This document shows positions 18,708 through 28,305 of a stretch of DNA of 34,765 nt, in pieces. Location of the stretch: positions 9,233 to 43,997 of the forward strand of contig PMYB01000196.1 of assembly GCA_003170915.1 (NCBI GenBank). The letters run 5' to 3'. This DNA is from Bryobacterales bacterium. Lineage in GTDB: Bacteria; Acidobacteriota; Terriglobia; Bryobacterales; Bryobacteraceae. A model generated the notes under the pieces. It was given only the letters and a program-made list of their open reading frames with translations. It was not told the origin of the DNA and made no database searches. The translations under genes were made by a program, and so were the position numbers. How positions within the stretch are numbered: the first letter of the stretch is position 1; every line of letters starts with the position of its first letter.

Positions 18708-18925
18708 ACGCGAGACGCTATCCGGTGGTCATCGAACAAACAGGGACGGGCTACTCCGCGTATTCGCCGGACGTTTCCGGATGTGTGGCCGCAGGCGACA
18801 CTGAGGAAGAGACGCGTCGAAACTTTCAGGATGCTCTGACTGCGCACTTCCAAGCCATGCGTGAAGTGGGCGAGCAGATCCCGGAACCACACACGTCCGT
18901 CGATTACGTGGAAGTCGCCGCGTAG
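18704..18925 (+). CDS. hicB: HicB-like antitoxin without its toxin
   Basis: The protein has 73 residues: MNARRYPVVIEQ, then GYSAYSPDVSGCVAAGDTEE and a helix with RRNFQDALTAHF. This is the short HicB (partial RNase H-like) fold, with no added helix-turn-helix or ribbon-helix-helix DNA-binding tail. In HicAB systems HicB neutralises the RNA-cleaving toxin HicA. Here hicA is reduced to its last codons (18660-18707) just upstream, with the normal 4-base overlap kept. The protein therefore appears to be an orphan, which may neutralise a HicA encoded elsewhere or serve another role. Its translation is probably coupled to the ATPase gene through the small frame. Confidence 0.85.
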   Translation: MNARRYPVVIEQTGTGYSAYSPDVSGCVAAGDTEEETRRNFQDALTAHFQAMREVGEQIPEPHTSVDYVEVAA

Positions 18926-19054
18926 CTGGCACGTTTCGGCCGGGTCCCTGGGGCGGGGGCCAGGACCTATACGCAGGGGGTGCCCAGTTTGCGTGGCCTC
19001 AGGACAAAAGAACGTTATGTCGGACTATCCGACGAGGCCTCACTGGTCATCGGT

Positions 19055-19399
19055 TCATGACCTGTTGAGTTCTCCGATGGGGCCCCAGTTGTTGAGATAA
19101 TCTGTGAAGTCGCGCTCTTCGTTACTCTTGAACTCGCCTCGTGCTATGAGCAACTGATCCGGGCGTTTAAGACCCCGCGTTTCCCAGCACTTGTCCTTTT
19201 CCGTGACCCAGAGGCAGCTTTGGAAGATTTTCGGGTTCCCCTGATGAATGGCATCAAGCCGCCTCAATAGTTCAGCGGGCGTGATGATTACGAAGTCGTA
19301 GCTGCGGCACGCGAACCCGACGAGAACGAAGATCCAATAGTCGGCAGGAGATGCCGCGATCTTCTGTCGGTTAAGCGCCCACCATCCGCAGACACGCAA
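19055..19399 (-). pseudogene. C-terminal fragment of an unidentified gene, 5' truncated
   Basis: The frame reads 114 codons with protein-like composition: SPADYWIFVLVGF, VIITPAELLRRLDAIH, LWVTEKDKCWETRGL and RDFTDYLNNWGPI. It resembles the end of a longer globular protein; I do not recognise the family, although the mixed-charge Trp-rich pattern recalls uncharacterised proteins near restriction systems. The only start is a TTG at 19399 with no ribosome site, and the chain starts in the middle of what looks like a folded unit. Hence the 5' part seems lost at about 19385-19400, close to the start of the next plus-strand gene. It could instead be a short intact gene. Confidence 0.4.
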
Positions 19400-19459
19400 C
19401 GGTTTCCGAACTTGCGCCCAGCCTCGCCTTCTGACACGCTACGAATGGACTCCCTAACC

Positions 19460-22400
19460 ATGAAACGTCACCTTGCTTGCCTGGCACTTGCACTGCTGGC
19501 GCTGAGCCGCCCGGCGTGGTCCATGACCGAGGCGGAACGCCGCCAGTATCTCGAGAAGCTTCTCGAAACGCTGTCGGATGTGCCGTCGTTCACGCAGTGG
19601 CTTCAGAAGACCGGCGAACTGCCGCCCGACTTCGACGCGCTCCCGAAGGTCAATGGCCTTCCCGACCCGTTGAAATTCCTGGATGGCCGGCCGGTGCGAA
19701 CGGCCGCGGAATGGAGATTGCGGCGCGCCGAAATCCGGCAACTCTTCGAGAAGTACGATGTGGGGACGTTCCCACCCAAACCCAAGCTGGATCGCGTTGT
19801 GGCGCTCGATGAGACGCCCGGCAACGGGTACACGGTGCGCAACGTGCGTTTGGAATACGGCCCCGGGAGCAAGGGAACCACGCGTGTGCAGGTGATGATC
19901 CCCGACGGCAAGGGGCCGTTTCCGGTGCTGATCAGCCCCAACCTGGCCGGATGGGCGCCCTCCCTGCTGCGCCGCGGTTACATCTCCTGCGGATACGCCG
20001 GCAACGACGGCATGGATGACGAAGCCGCGCTGGCCGCGGTCTATCCCGAATATGATTTTGCCACTCTGCCGCGCCGTGCCTGGGCCGCCGGCATGATCCT
20101 CGATTACCTGGAGACGCTGCCCCAGGCGGATATGAAGCGCGTGGCCATGTTTGGGTACTCGCGCGATGGCAAGATGGCGGCCATCGCCACGGCCCTGGAT
20201 GAGCGCATCGCCGCCGTGATCGCCGGCAGCACGGGCGTGGGCGGACTGCTGCCGTGGCGGCTCTCCGGCGAGCGCGGCTATGGCGAGGGGATCGAGACCA
20301 CCACGCGAAGCTTCCCCACTTGGTTCGTTCCGCGCCTGCGCTTCTTCTCGGGCTGCGAGGACCGCTTGCCCGTGGATGGCAACCTGCTGGCCGCCATGAT
20401 CGCACCGCGCGCAGCCCTCATCGAGTACGGGCTGAACGACGAAGTATCGAACTCGTGGGCCCTCGAGCAGGTGTACCATTCCGCCCTGAAGGTCTACACC
20501 CTGCTAGGCCAACCTGGCCGCTTGGGCCTGCTCCGCGTTCCGGGTTTTCACGGCGCCAACGACCAGGAGGCCTTTCTCGATTGGCTGGACATCCAGTTCG
20601 GCCGATCGACCCGCACCTGGGACAACCATCTGCTGTTCCCATGGGACTTCGACAAGTGGCGCGCCAACAGCAAGGTGACCGTGGATTTGACTCGCTATCC
20701 GCCGCGCGCCTCCGACGACATTCTCTCGGTGGTATCCACTGCCGGCTGGGAGAAAAAAGTCGCCGGTATCCGCCAGTCCATCGAGTGGATGCTCGGCGAC
20801 GAGCCTTCCATGATGCCGCCGGCCGCAGGACGCGGCATACCAGGCAGCGGACGCGGCGCTGCAAACCCCGGCCAGACCACCCCCGACCTGGTCAATTGGG
20901 TCATCCAGCGCGGTGGCGGTTCATTTGGCTGGCTCGAGCCGCAGAAAAGTCAGACCACTTCCCGCCCGATCAGTTTCGGGTTCAACGTCCGGGGCGACCT
21001 CTACTATCCGGCCAAGACTCCTGAGAACGCCAAGCTCCCCACCGTGATCTGGCTGCACGGATACAGCTATCAGCTCGGCTACATGTGGGTCTACCACAAC
21101 GACCTGCACCCCATCCTGGCGCTGGTGCGGGCGGGCTACGCCGTGCTGGCCTACGATCAAAGCGGCTTCGGCAGCAGGATGAGCGAGACCGGACCGTTCT
21201 ACGACCGTTACCCGCGCTGGTCGCGGATGGGCAGGATGGTGGAAGACGCGCGCGCCGCCATCGACGCTCTCCAGAAAGACAGCCTGGTGGATGCGCAGCG
21301 CATCTATCTGTTCGGCTACTCGATGGGCGGGGCGGTGGGCCTGTATACAGCCGCGCTCGACCCGCGGGTGAGAGGAGTGGTTTCGATTTGCGGATTCACC
21401 CCCATGCGCACCGACACCGCCGCGCGCGGCACTGGCGGAGTGGCGCGCTACAGCTTCCAGGACGGCCTGATTCCACGCCTCGGGTTTTTTGTTGGCCACG
21501 AAGCCCAGATCCCCTACGACTTTCACGAATTGTTGGCTGCGATTGCGCCGCGCCCGGTGCTGGTGATGCAGCCGCAATTGGACCGCGACGCCACGCCTGG
21601 CGATGTTCACGCCGCCGTCGAGCAGGCCAGGAAGGTATACTCGCTCTTTGGCGCCTCCGACAAGCTGGCGCTCTACGAGCCCTGGGACTACAACCGGCTC
21701 CCCGAGAAATCGCAGGACCACCTGATCGAATGGATGGCCGCGAACTTACGTTCCACGCCGGCAGAGGCGCAAACACGCGACCAGGTCCGCCTCAACCAGA
21801 TCCAGTTGATCGGAAGCCATAACAGCTATCATGCCGGTTTGGCTCCCAGCGAAGCCGTTCTGCTGCGGAAAGCCGACCCGAAAACGGCGGCCACCCTCGA
21901 CTATCGCCATCCCGCACTCGACGTTCAGCTTGCCAACGGAATCCGGCAACTGGAGCTGGACATCTTCGCGGATTCCAAAGGCGGGCGATACGCCAACCCT
22001 GCCGGTCTCCGAATGGTTGCGCAAGCCGGGCTGCCGGCCGACCCTCCCTATGATCCCGAAAGGCTCATGCGGAAGCCGGGGTTCAAAGTCATGCACATGC
22101 AAGACATCGATTACCGCAGCAATTGCCAGCCCTTCACGGCGTGCCTGGGCGTCATTCTTGGCTGGTCCAAAGCGCATCCCGGGCATCTGCCCATATTCAT
22201 TCTCGTCGAGAGCAAGGAGGGAGAGCCGGAACGCGACTTCCAGGTGGTTCCCGAGGCCTTTACCCCGGCGGTCTTCGATGCCGTCGACCAGGAAATCCGC
22301 TCGGTGTTCCCGCGCTCTGCCATCATTACCCCGGACGACGTCCGCGGCAAGCATGCCACGCTCGAAGAGGCCATCCTCACCAGCGGCTGGCCTAGTCTGG

Positions 22401-22837
22401 AGTCGGCCCGCGGCAAGTTCGTTTTCCTTCTCGACCAGCGAAAAGCCGGCCCCGCCTATCTGCAAGGTCATCCCTCCCTCGAGGGACGCGTGATCTTCAC
22501 CAATGCCGAGCCGGGATCGCCCGACGCGGCGTTCGTCGAAGTCAACGACCCGTTGAAAGACCCGGCTCTGATTCCGAGCCTGGTGCGCAAAGGATATCTG
22601 GTGCGGACCAGAACCGACGCCGAACTGGAGCAGGCCCGCGCCGGAGACGTGAACCAAAGAGACGCCGCGCTCTCGAGCGGAGCCCAGATCCTGAGTACCG
22701 ACTTCCCCTTCCAGGAGCGGGCCACCTGGACCGGCTATGCGGTGAGCTTTCCGGAAGGCGCCATTGCGCGCTGCAATCCCGTCGCCAAGCCGTCCAACTG
22801 CACGGCGCAACGTCTGGAAGCGCTGGATTCACGCTAA
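19460..22837 (+). CDS. Secreted fusion: CE15-like esterase, second alpha/beta hydrolase and PI-PLC-C1 domain
   Basis: A protein of 1,125 residues with a signal peptide (1-21, ending RPAWS); ATG 19445 is an alternative start. Domain 1 (about 40-420) resembles CE15 glucuronoyl esterase, with nucleophile S234 in GYSRDGK and candidate acid and His in IEYGLNDEV and PGFHGAND. Domain 2 (about 490-755) is another alpha/beta hydrolase: oxyanion HGYSYQLG near 530, S621 in GYSMGG and acid in PQLDRDAT. Its usual catalytic His position reads PWDYNRLP, so an active triad is unproven. Domain 3 (about 770-1125) is a Ca-dependent phosphoinositide-phospholipase-C-like domain (PI-PLC-C1): LNQIQLIGSHNSYH with H787, QLELDIF, VMHMQDIDYRS with H879 and ILVESKEG. 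A Gly/Pro/Arg-rich linker joins domains 1 and 2. Predicted to act outside the cytoplasmic membrane on ester- and phosphodiester-linked lipid or sugar substrates. The aminotransferase gene lies 75 bases downstream. Confidence 0.88.
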   Translation: MKRHLACLALALLALSRPAWSMTEAERRQYLEKLLETLSDVPSFTQWLQKTGELPPDFDALPKVNGLPDPLKFLDGRPVRTAAEWRLRRAEIRQLFEKYDVGTFPPKPKLDRVVALDETPGNGYTVRNVRLEYGPGSKGTTRVQVMIPDGKGPFPVLISPNLAGWAPSLLRRGYISCGYAGNDGMDDEAALAAVYPEYDFATLPRRAWAAGMILDYLETLPQADMKRVAMFGYSRDGKMAAIATALDERIAAVIAGSTGVGGLLPWRLSGERGYGEGIETTTRSFPTWFVPRLRFFSGCEDRLPVDGNLLAAMIAPRAALIEYGLNDEVSNSWALEQVYHSALKVYTLLGQPGRLGLLRVPGFHGANDQEAFLDWLDIQFGRSTRTWDNHLLFPWDFDKWRANSKVTVDLTRYPPRASDDILSVVSTAGWEKKVAGIRQSIEWMLGDEPSMMPPAAGRGIPGSGRGAANPGQTTPDLVNWVIQRGGGSFGWLEPQKSQTTSRPISFGFNVRGDLYYPAKTPENAKLPTVIWLHGYSYQLGYMWVYHNDLHPILALVRAGYAVLAYDQSGFGSRMSETGPFYDRYPRWSRMGRMVEDARAAIDALQKDSLVDAQRIYLFGYSMGGAVGLYTAALDPRVRGVVSICGFTPMRTDTAARGTGGVARYSFQDGLIPRLGFFVGHEAQIPYDFHELLAAIAPRPVLVMQPQLDRDATPGDVHAAVEQARKVYSLFGASDKLALYEPWDYNRLPEKSQDHLIEWMAANLRSTPAEAQTRDQVRLNQIQLIGSHNSYHAGLAPSEAVLLRKADPKTAATLDYRHPALDVQLANGIRQLELDIFADSKGGRYANPAGLRMVAQAGLPADPPYDPERLMRKPGFKVMHMQDIDYRSNCQPFTACLGVILGWSKAHPGHLPIFILVESKEGEPERDFQVVPEAFTPAVFDAVDQEIRSVFPRSAIITPDDVRGKHATLEEAILTSGWPSLESARGKFVFLLDQRKAGPAYLQGHPSLEGRVIFTNAEPGSPDAAFVEVNDPLKDPALIPSLVRKGYLVRTRTDAELEQARAGDVNQRDAALSSGAQILSTDFPFQERATWTGYAVSFPEGAIARCNPVAKPSNCTAQRLEALDSR

Positions 22838-22912
22838 AGTCCACGGTTTTCCGCAACGCCGCTTGACCCGGCGCCTGCCTTGCTATAGCATCGTGACACC
22901 GGAGGCATCTCC

Positions 22913-24178
22913 ATGAATCGCAGAAGCTTCTTCGAGTTGGCCGCGGGAACGGCCGTGGCCGCCTTCGAGGACAACGCCATCGGGCGCGCCTCGGCCGCCG
23001 TGAAGGGGCAGACGCCGGAAGACGTCGCGGCCGATGAAGATTACTGGGCCGAGATCCGCAATGCCTTTACCATCGACCGCAACATCGTCAATCTGAACAA
23101 TGGCCATGTCAGCCCCGCGCCGCGCGTGGTGCAAGAGGCCATGCGGCGATACCTCGAGTACAGCGACATGGGGCCGTGGCACACCATGATCAATGTTCTG
23201 GAGCGCCAGGCGGAAGCGGTGAGGCGCAGGCTGGCCGAGGCCGCCGGCTGCGACCCCGAAGAGATGGCCATCACCCGCAACGCCAGCGAGTCCCTCGAGA
23301 ACGTGCAGTACGGCATCGACCTGAAGCCGGGCGATGAGGTGCTCACCACCAACCAGGACTATCCGCGCATGCTCACCACCTTCCGGCAGCGGGAACTGCG
23401 CGAGGGAATCGTGCTGAAGACCATCTCCTTCCCCGTGCCTCCCCCCAGCATGGACGATCTTTACCAGCGGTTCGAGCGGGCCGTGACGCCCAAGACCAGA
23501 ATGATCCTGGTGTGCCACATCACCAACCGCACCGGGCAGATTTTTCCGGTCAAGAGGATCTGCCAGATGGCCCATGCGCGGAATATTCCGGTGATTGTCG
23601 ACGGAGCGCATGCCTTCAGCCACTTCCCGTTCCGGATCTCCGATCTGGAGTGCGACTACTACGGGGTGAGCCTGCACAAGTGGACTTGCGCCCCCGTCGG
23701 GACGGGGTTCCTTTATGTCCGCAAGTCGCGCATTGCGAGCACTTGGCCGCTGATGGCCTGCGAAAAGAGTCAGACCAGCGACATCCGCAAGTTCGAAGAG
23801 ATCGGGACGCACCCGGCGGCCAACCACGACGCCATCAGCGAAGCCCTGGTTTTCAACGAGAACATCGGCATCGACCGCAAGGCGGCGCGGCTGCGCTACC
23901 TGCGCGACCGCTGGGCCAACCGGCTGGCGCAAAACCCCAAGTGCCGTATCCTCCACAGCCAGGATCCGCAGCAGTCGTGCGGCATCGGATTCCTGAGCTT
24001 CAACGGGGCGGATGCCTTAAAGGTTCACGATGCGCTGTGGTCGAAGTACAACATTCTGACGGCGTATATGCCCCACGCGGAGTACACCGGGCTTCGCATT
24101 ACACCCCACATTTACAGTACGCTGCGGGACATCGACTTCTTCAGCGAGGCGGTGGAAAAGGAAGTCAAGAACAGCTAA
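22913..24178 (+). CDS. Tat-signal class-V aminotransferase-fold PLP enzyme (isopenicillin-N epimerase-like)
   Basis: The protein has 421 residues from an ATG preceded by GGAGG at seven bases. The N-terminus MNRRSFFELAAGTAVAAF matches a twin-arginine signal, so a folded PLP-loaded enzyme is probably exported. The body has the class-V fold: NLNNGHVSPAPRVV, ITRNASESLENVQYG, an HITNRTGQ loop, VDGAHAF (PLP ring Asp) and GVSLHKW with Schiff-base K256. Relatives include cysteine desulfurases and isopenicillin-N epimerases; the NASES loop and the absence of a flexible active-site Cys loop favour the epimerase/lyase group. It is probably co-transcribed with the fusion hydrolase upstream. Substrate not predictable. 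The stop is one base from a 76-bp palindromic repeat. Confidence 0.9.
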   Translation: MNRRSFFELAAGTAVAAFEDNAIGRASAAVKGQTPEDVAADEDYWAEIRNAFTIDRNIVNLNNGHVSPAPRVVQEAMRRYLEYSDMGPWHTMINVLERQAEAVRRRLAEAAGCDPEEMAITRNASESLENVQYGIDLKPGDEVLTTNQDYPRMLTTFRQRELREGIVLKTISFPVPPPSMDDLYQRFERAVTPKTRMILVCHITNRTGQIFPVKRICQMAHARNIPVIVDGAHAFSHFPFRISDLECDYYGVSLHKWTCAPVGTGFLYVRKSRIASTWPLMACEKSQTSDIRKFEEIGTHPAANHDAISEALVFNENIGIDRKAARLRYLRDRWANRLAQNPKCRILHSQDPQQSCGIGFLSFNGADALKVHDALWSKYNILTAYMPHAEYTGLRITPHIYSTLRDIDFFSEAVEKEVKNS

Positions 24179-24179
24179 G

Positions 24180-24255
24180 AAGCTTTCAGCCGTCAGCTTT
24201 CAGCCACACCGGCGCGGTCCTGGGCTGACGGCTGACCGCTGATTGCTGAAAGCTT
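24180..24255. repeat. 76-bp palindrome-ended dispersed repeat, copy 2
   Basis: The ends AAGCTTTCAG (24180-24189) and CTGAAAGCTT (24246-24255) are perfect 10-base inverted repeats. The left arm continues with GTCAGCTTTCAGCCAC and the right arm carries GCTGACGGCTGACCGCTGATT. The element exactly fills the gap between two convergent reading frames: the aminotransferase ends at 24178 and the pseudogene stop starts at 24257 and ends at 24255. It may therefore also serve as a two-way terminator. It is related to 12329-12404 in the opposite orientation. Confidence 0.65.
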
Positions 24256-24990
24256 CAGTGCGTGGCCAACGCCAGGTTCACCGTACCGGAGTACAGACCG
24301 GGGGAAAGATTCCGCGGCGCGGCCAGTGCGAAGCTCACCGCACACGTGAGGATTCCCGACCGCTGCCATCCCAGCACGAGGTCCTGGGTGGTGCCCGGTT
24401 GGAAAGTGCCGTTGGAACACGTAGCCGCCTGGCCCCCCGCGGTGGCACGGGCAGTCGATCCCGCCCAGCCGACTTGGGTAACCGGCACCGGGCCATCCGG
24501 GCCGTTAGGGTTTTGGGGTCCAGCGCCAGTTCAAAATCGCCCTCGCGGACGTTGTAGAGCGTGAAGACTCCCTGCTTGTTGGTGGTGGTGTAGCGGCTGC
24601 CGGGCGCCAGCCGGATGACGATGTCTTCGAGCGGCGCCTGCTCGGGTCCGTGTAACCTGCCTTGGATCGTTACCAGAGGCAACACTTCAAAGTCGGCTCG
24701 CGAGGGGCGCCGCGGCTGAATCAGCACTTGGGATTTCTGCGCCTCGCCAGGATCGAAATCCGCGGGCAGTTGCGCCAGCGCCAGCGCCACTTCGTGCGGC
24801 CCCTCCGGAATGCTCTTGAAGTAGTAGTGACCATCGGGCCCGGTGAATTCGGTCTGGCCGCCATCCAGGCTCACCGGAATGCCTGGCACATAAGAAGCGG
24901 CGGCCAGCATCTTCAGCTTCACCACACCTTCCACATAAGCCCCTGCCAACGAAATCGTGGCTGATGCGAACACAAGATTGACGATGTGAG
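24255..24990 (-). pseudogene. Frameshifted 3' remnant of a beta-sandwich repeat surface protein
   Basis: Two frames make one protein-like sequence. The upstream part (about 24990-24515) reads carboxypeptidase-regulatory/SdrD-B-like repeats: GIPVSLDGGQTEFTGPDGHY, VTIQGRLHGPEQAPLED and YTTTNKQGVFTLYNV. The downstream part in another frame (about 24515-24258) reads NPNGPDGPVPVTQVGW and ends LSPGLYSGTVNLALATH. The break falls at GACCCCAAAACCC (minus strand, about 24505-24520), a run of C, A, C where one base change would rejoin the frames. The 5' end is also lost: no start, ribosome site or signal peptide is seen. Function unknown; the C-terminal piece resembles pilus/spore-coat-U type domains only loosely. 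Confidence 0.55.
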
Positions 24991-25346
24991 TTTCCCGGTG
25001 CGGAGCGCCCGCGCAGCCATGTTCTTGGTGTTCCACAAAGGGCAGTTTGTGCAACGAGCGGCGGAAGCCCCGGTGTTAAGCGCGGTCCTCCCCGCGCGGG
25101 CAAAGGCGCGGCCTGTCGTATTCTTGGAGTCCTGAGCGTATATTCCCGCACAAATGCAGCACCGGCAGCACGGTATGATGCTGATTCTGTACAACCGGCG
25201 AATGTTTGGGGGGGGCGGGAACGCAAGCTAACCCGCGTTGTCCCAAACCAAATGTTCGGGATCGAGCGCCGACCACTTTAGTTAGCAGGCCAGCCTGAAC
25301 TCATGACAACGAGACAGATCCAGGATTCAGAGGGGAGGATAGGGAA
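24991..25346. other. Intergenic region before the FkbM gene
   Basis: This 356-base stretch holds no supported gene. It probably contains decayed DNA upstream of the pseudogene and the promoter of the FkbM gene. A run of seven or more G sits near 25208. The ribosome site GGGGAGGA at about 25332-25339 lies just before ATG 25347. Confidence 0.4.
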
Positions 25347-26267
25347 ATGAAAATTTTTCGCATTCTCACGGTTTCGCTCGCCCTGGCCGCGCTGGCAATT
25401 GGCGCCGTGGTTCGACTGAATCCGTCATTCATGATTCTGGCTGCACGGGATGTCCATGTGCGAAGTCCATTCTGCTCGGCCTGGAAGGCAAGCCTGGACG
25501 ACCGCATCAAATTGCAACAGCAGGCCGTCACCGAGGAGATCGCCAAAGCCAGCCACTTGGTGCGGCGTGACGCCGGCCTGGCGCTGTGGAGCACGCCCCG
25601 CGGCGAATTCTGGATTCCCGACGACGGGAGCGAGCGGATCCTGGCGCTCCTGCTGGCTCAGGAAGAGCGGAACATCTACGGGACGGGCGAGTGGGGCGTG
25701 CAGCGCGGAGACGTGGTGCTGGATGTCGGCGCCTATATCGGCACGTGGACCAGGCAGGCGCTGGCACGGGGCGCGAAACTGGTTGTGGCGATCGAGCCGA
25801 CACCGGCCTCAGTGGAGTGCCTGAAGCGCAATCTAGCCGCGCCGATCGCCGCGGGCAAGGTTATCGTTTACCCCAAAGGCATCTGGGATTATGAGGGCAC
25901 TCTGACCCTGTTCGCCAACAGCAAGAGCGGCGTCGGCAACAGCTTTGTCGAGCAAAATGGGGTTACGGAAAAAGTCGATGCCATCCCCGTGACCACCGTC
26001 GACAAACTGGCGGCCGGACTGCGGCTGACGCAAGTCGATTTCATCAAAGCCGATGTGAAGGGCGCGACCGAGCGGCTGCTCCGTGGCGGATCCGGGGTAA
26101 TTCAGCGCAACCGGCCCCGGATCGCCGTATCCACCGAAGAGGTGGCCGACGACGCGCTTGCCATCTCCAGTCTGGTCCGGAAGATTCAACCTGCCTATCA
26201 AATGAAATGCGGCCCATGTTTGACGGACCGTAAAGACATTTACACTGACGTCCTGTTCTTCCGTTGA
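25347..26267 (+). CDS. Membrane-anchored FkbM-family methyltransferase
   Basis: The protein has 306 residues with a strong Shine-Dalgarno (GGGGAGGA). Residues 5-25 are a single hydrophobic segment (ILTVSLALAALAIGAVV) without a clear cleavage site, so the enzyme is probably tethered to the membrane. The Rossmann SAM motif is VVLDVGAYIGTW, with D126 at the motif start; AIEPTPASVECLKRNL follows, and VDFIKADVKGATERLL is the FkbM motif (the more common D-V-E-G reads D-V-K-G). Family members O-methylate sugars or polyketides. There is no biosynthetic partner nearby, and a membrane anchor is not usual for FkbM proteins. The gene stands alone between a pseudogene and the Uup gene on the opposite strand. 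Confidence 0.88.
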   Translation: MKIFRILTVSLALAALAIGAVVRLNPSFMILAARDVHVRSPFCSAWKASLDDRIKLQQQAVTEEIAKASHLVRRDAGLALWSTPRGEFWIPDDGSERILALLLAQEERNIYGTGEWGVQRGDVVLDVGAYIGTWTRQALARGAKLVVAIEPTPASVECLKRNLAAPIAAGKVIVYPKGIWDYEGTLTLFANSKSGVGNSFVEQNGVTEKVDAIPVTTVDKLAAGLRLTQVDFIKADVKGATERLLRGGSGVIQRNRPRIAVSTEEVADDALAISSLVRKIQPAYQMKCGPCLTDRKDIYTDVLFFR

Positions 26268-26502
26268 TCCGCGCTACTATATCTTCGAGTTGAGATAGGA
26301 GTCGATCGGGACTTATGGAACTGGCTGCCATGTGGTTTCTGTTTACGCGGAGGCTCCGGTAGTTTGACTGTTGTCGCCAGACGATGGCGAAGCCTGAAGA
26401 ACCGTCCAGCCGCGGGTATTGCCGAACATACGGAAGGTGTCCGGAGAATCCGCGGCGCCATTTTTTTCGGTCGCCGGATTTGTGTCCCGAGCGCCGCCGC
26501 CC
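26268..26502. other. Gap between convergent FkbM and Uup genes
   Basis: The 235 bases show no gene or strong hairpin. A run of seven T at about 26461-26467 follows GGCGCCA and could be part of a weak terminator. Confidence 0.3.
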
Positions 26503-28305
<1,803 letters not shown>

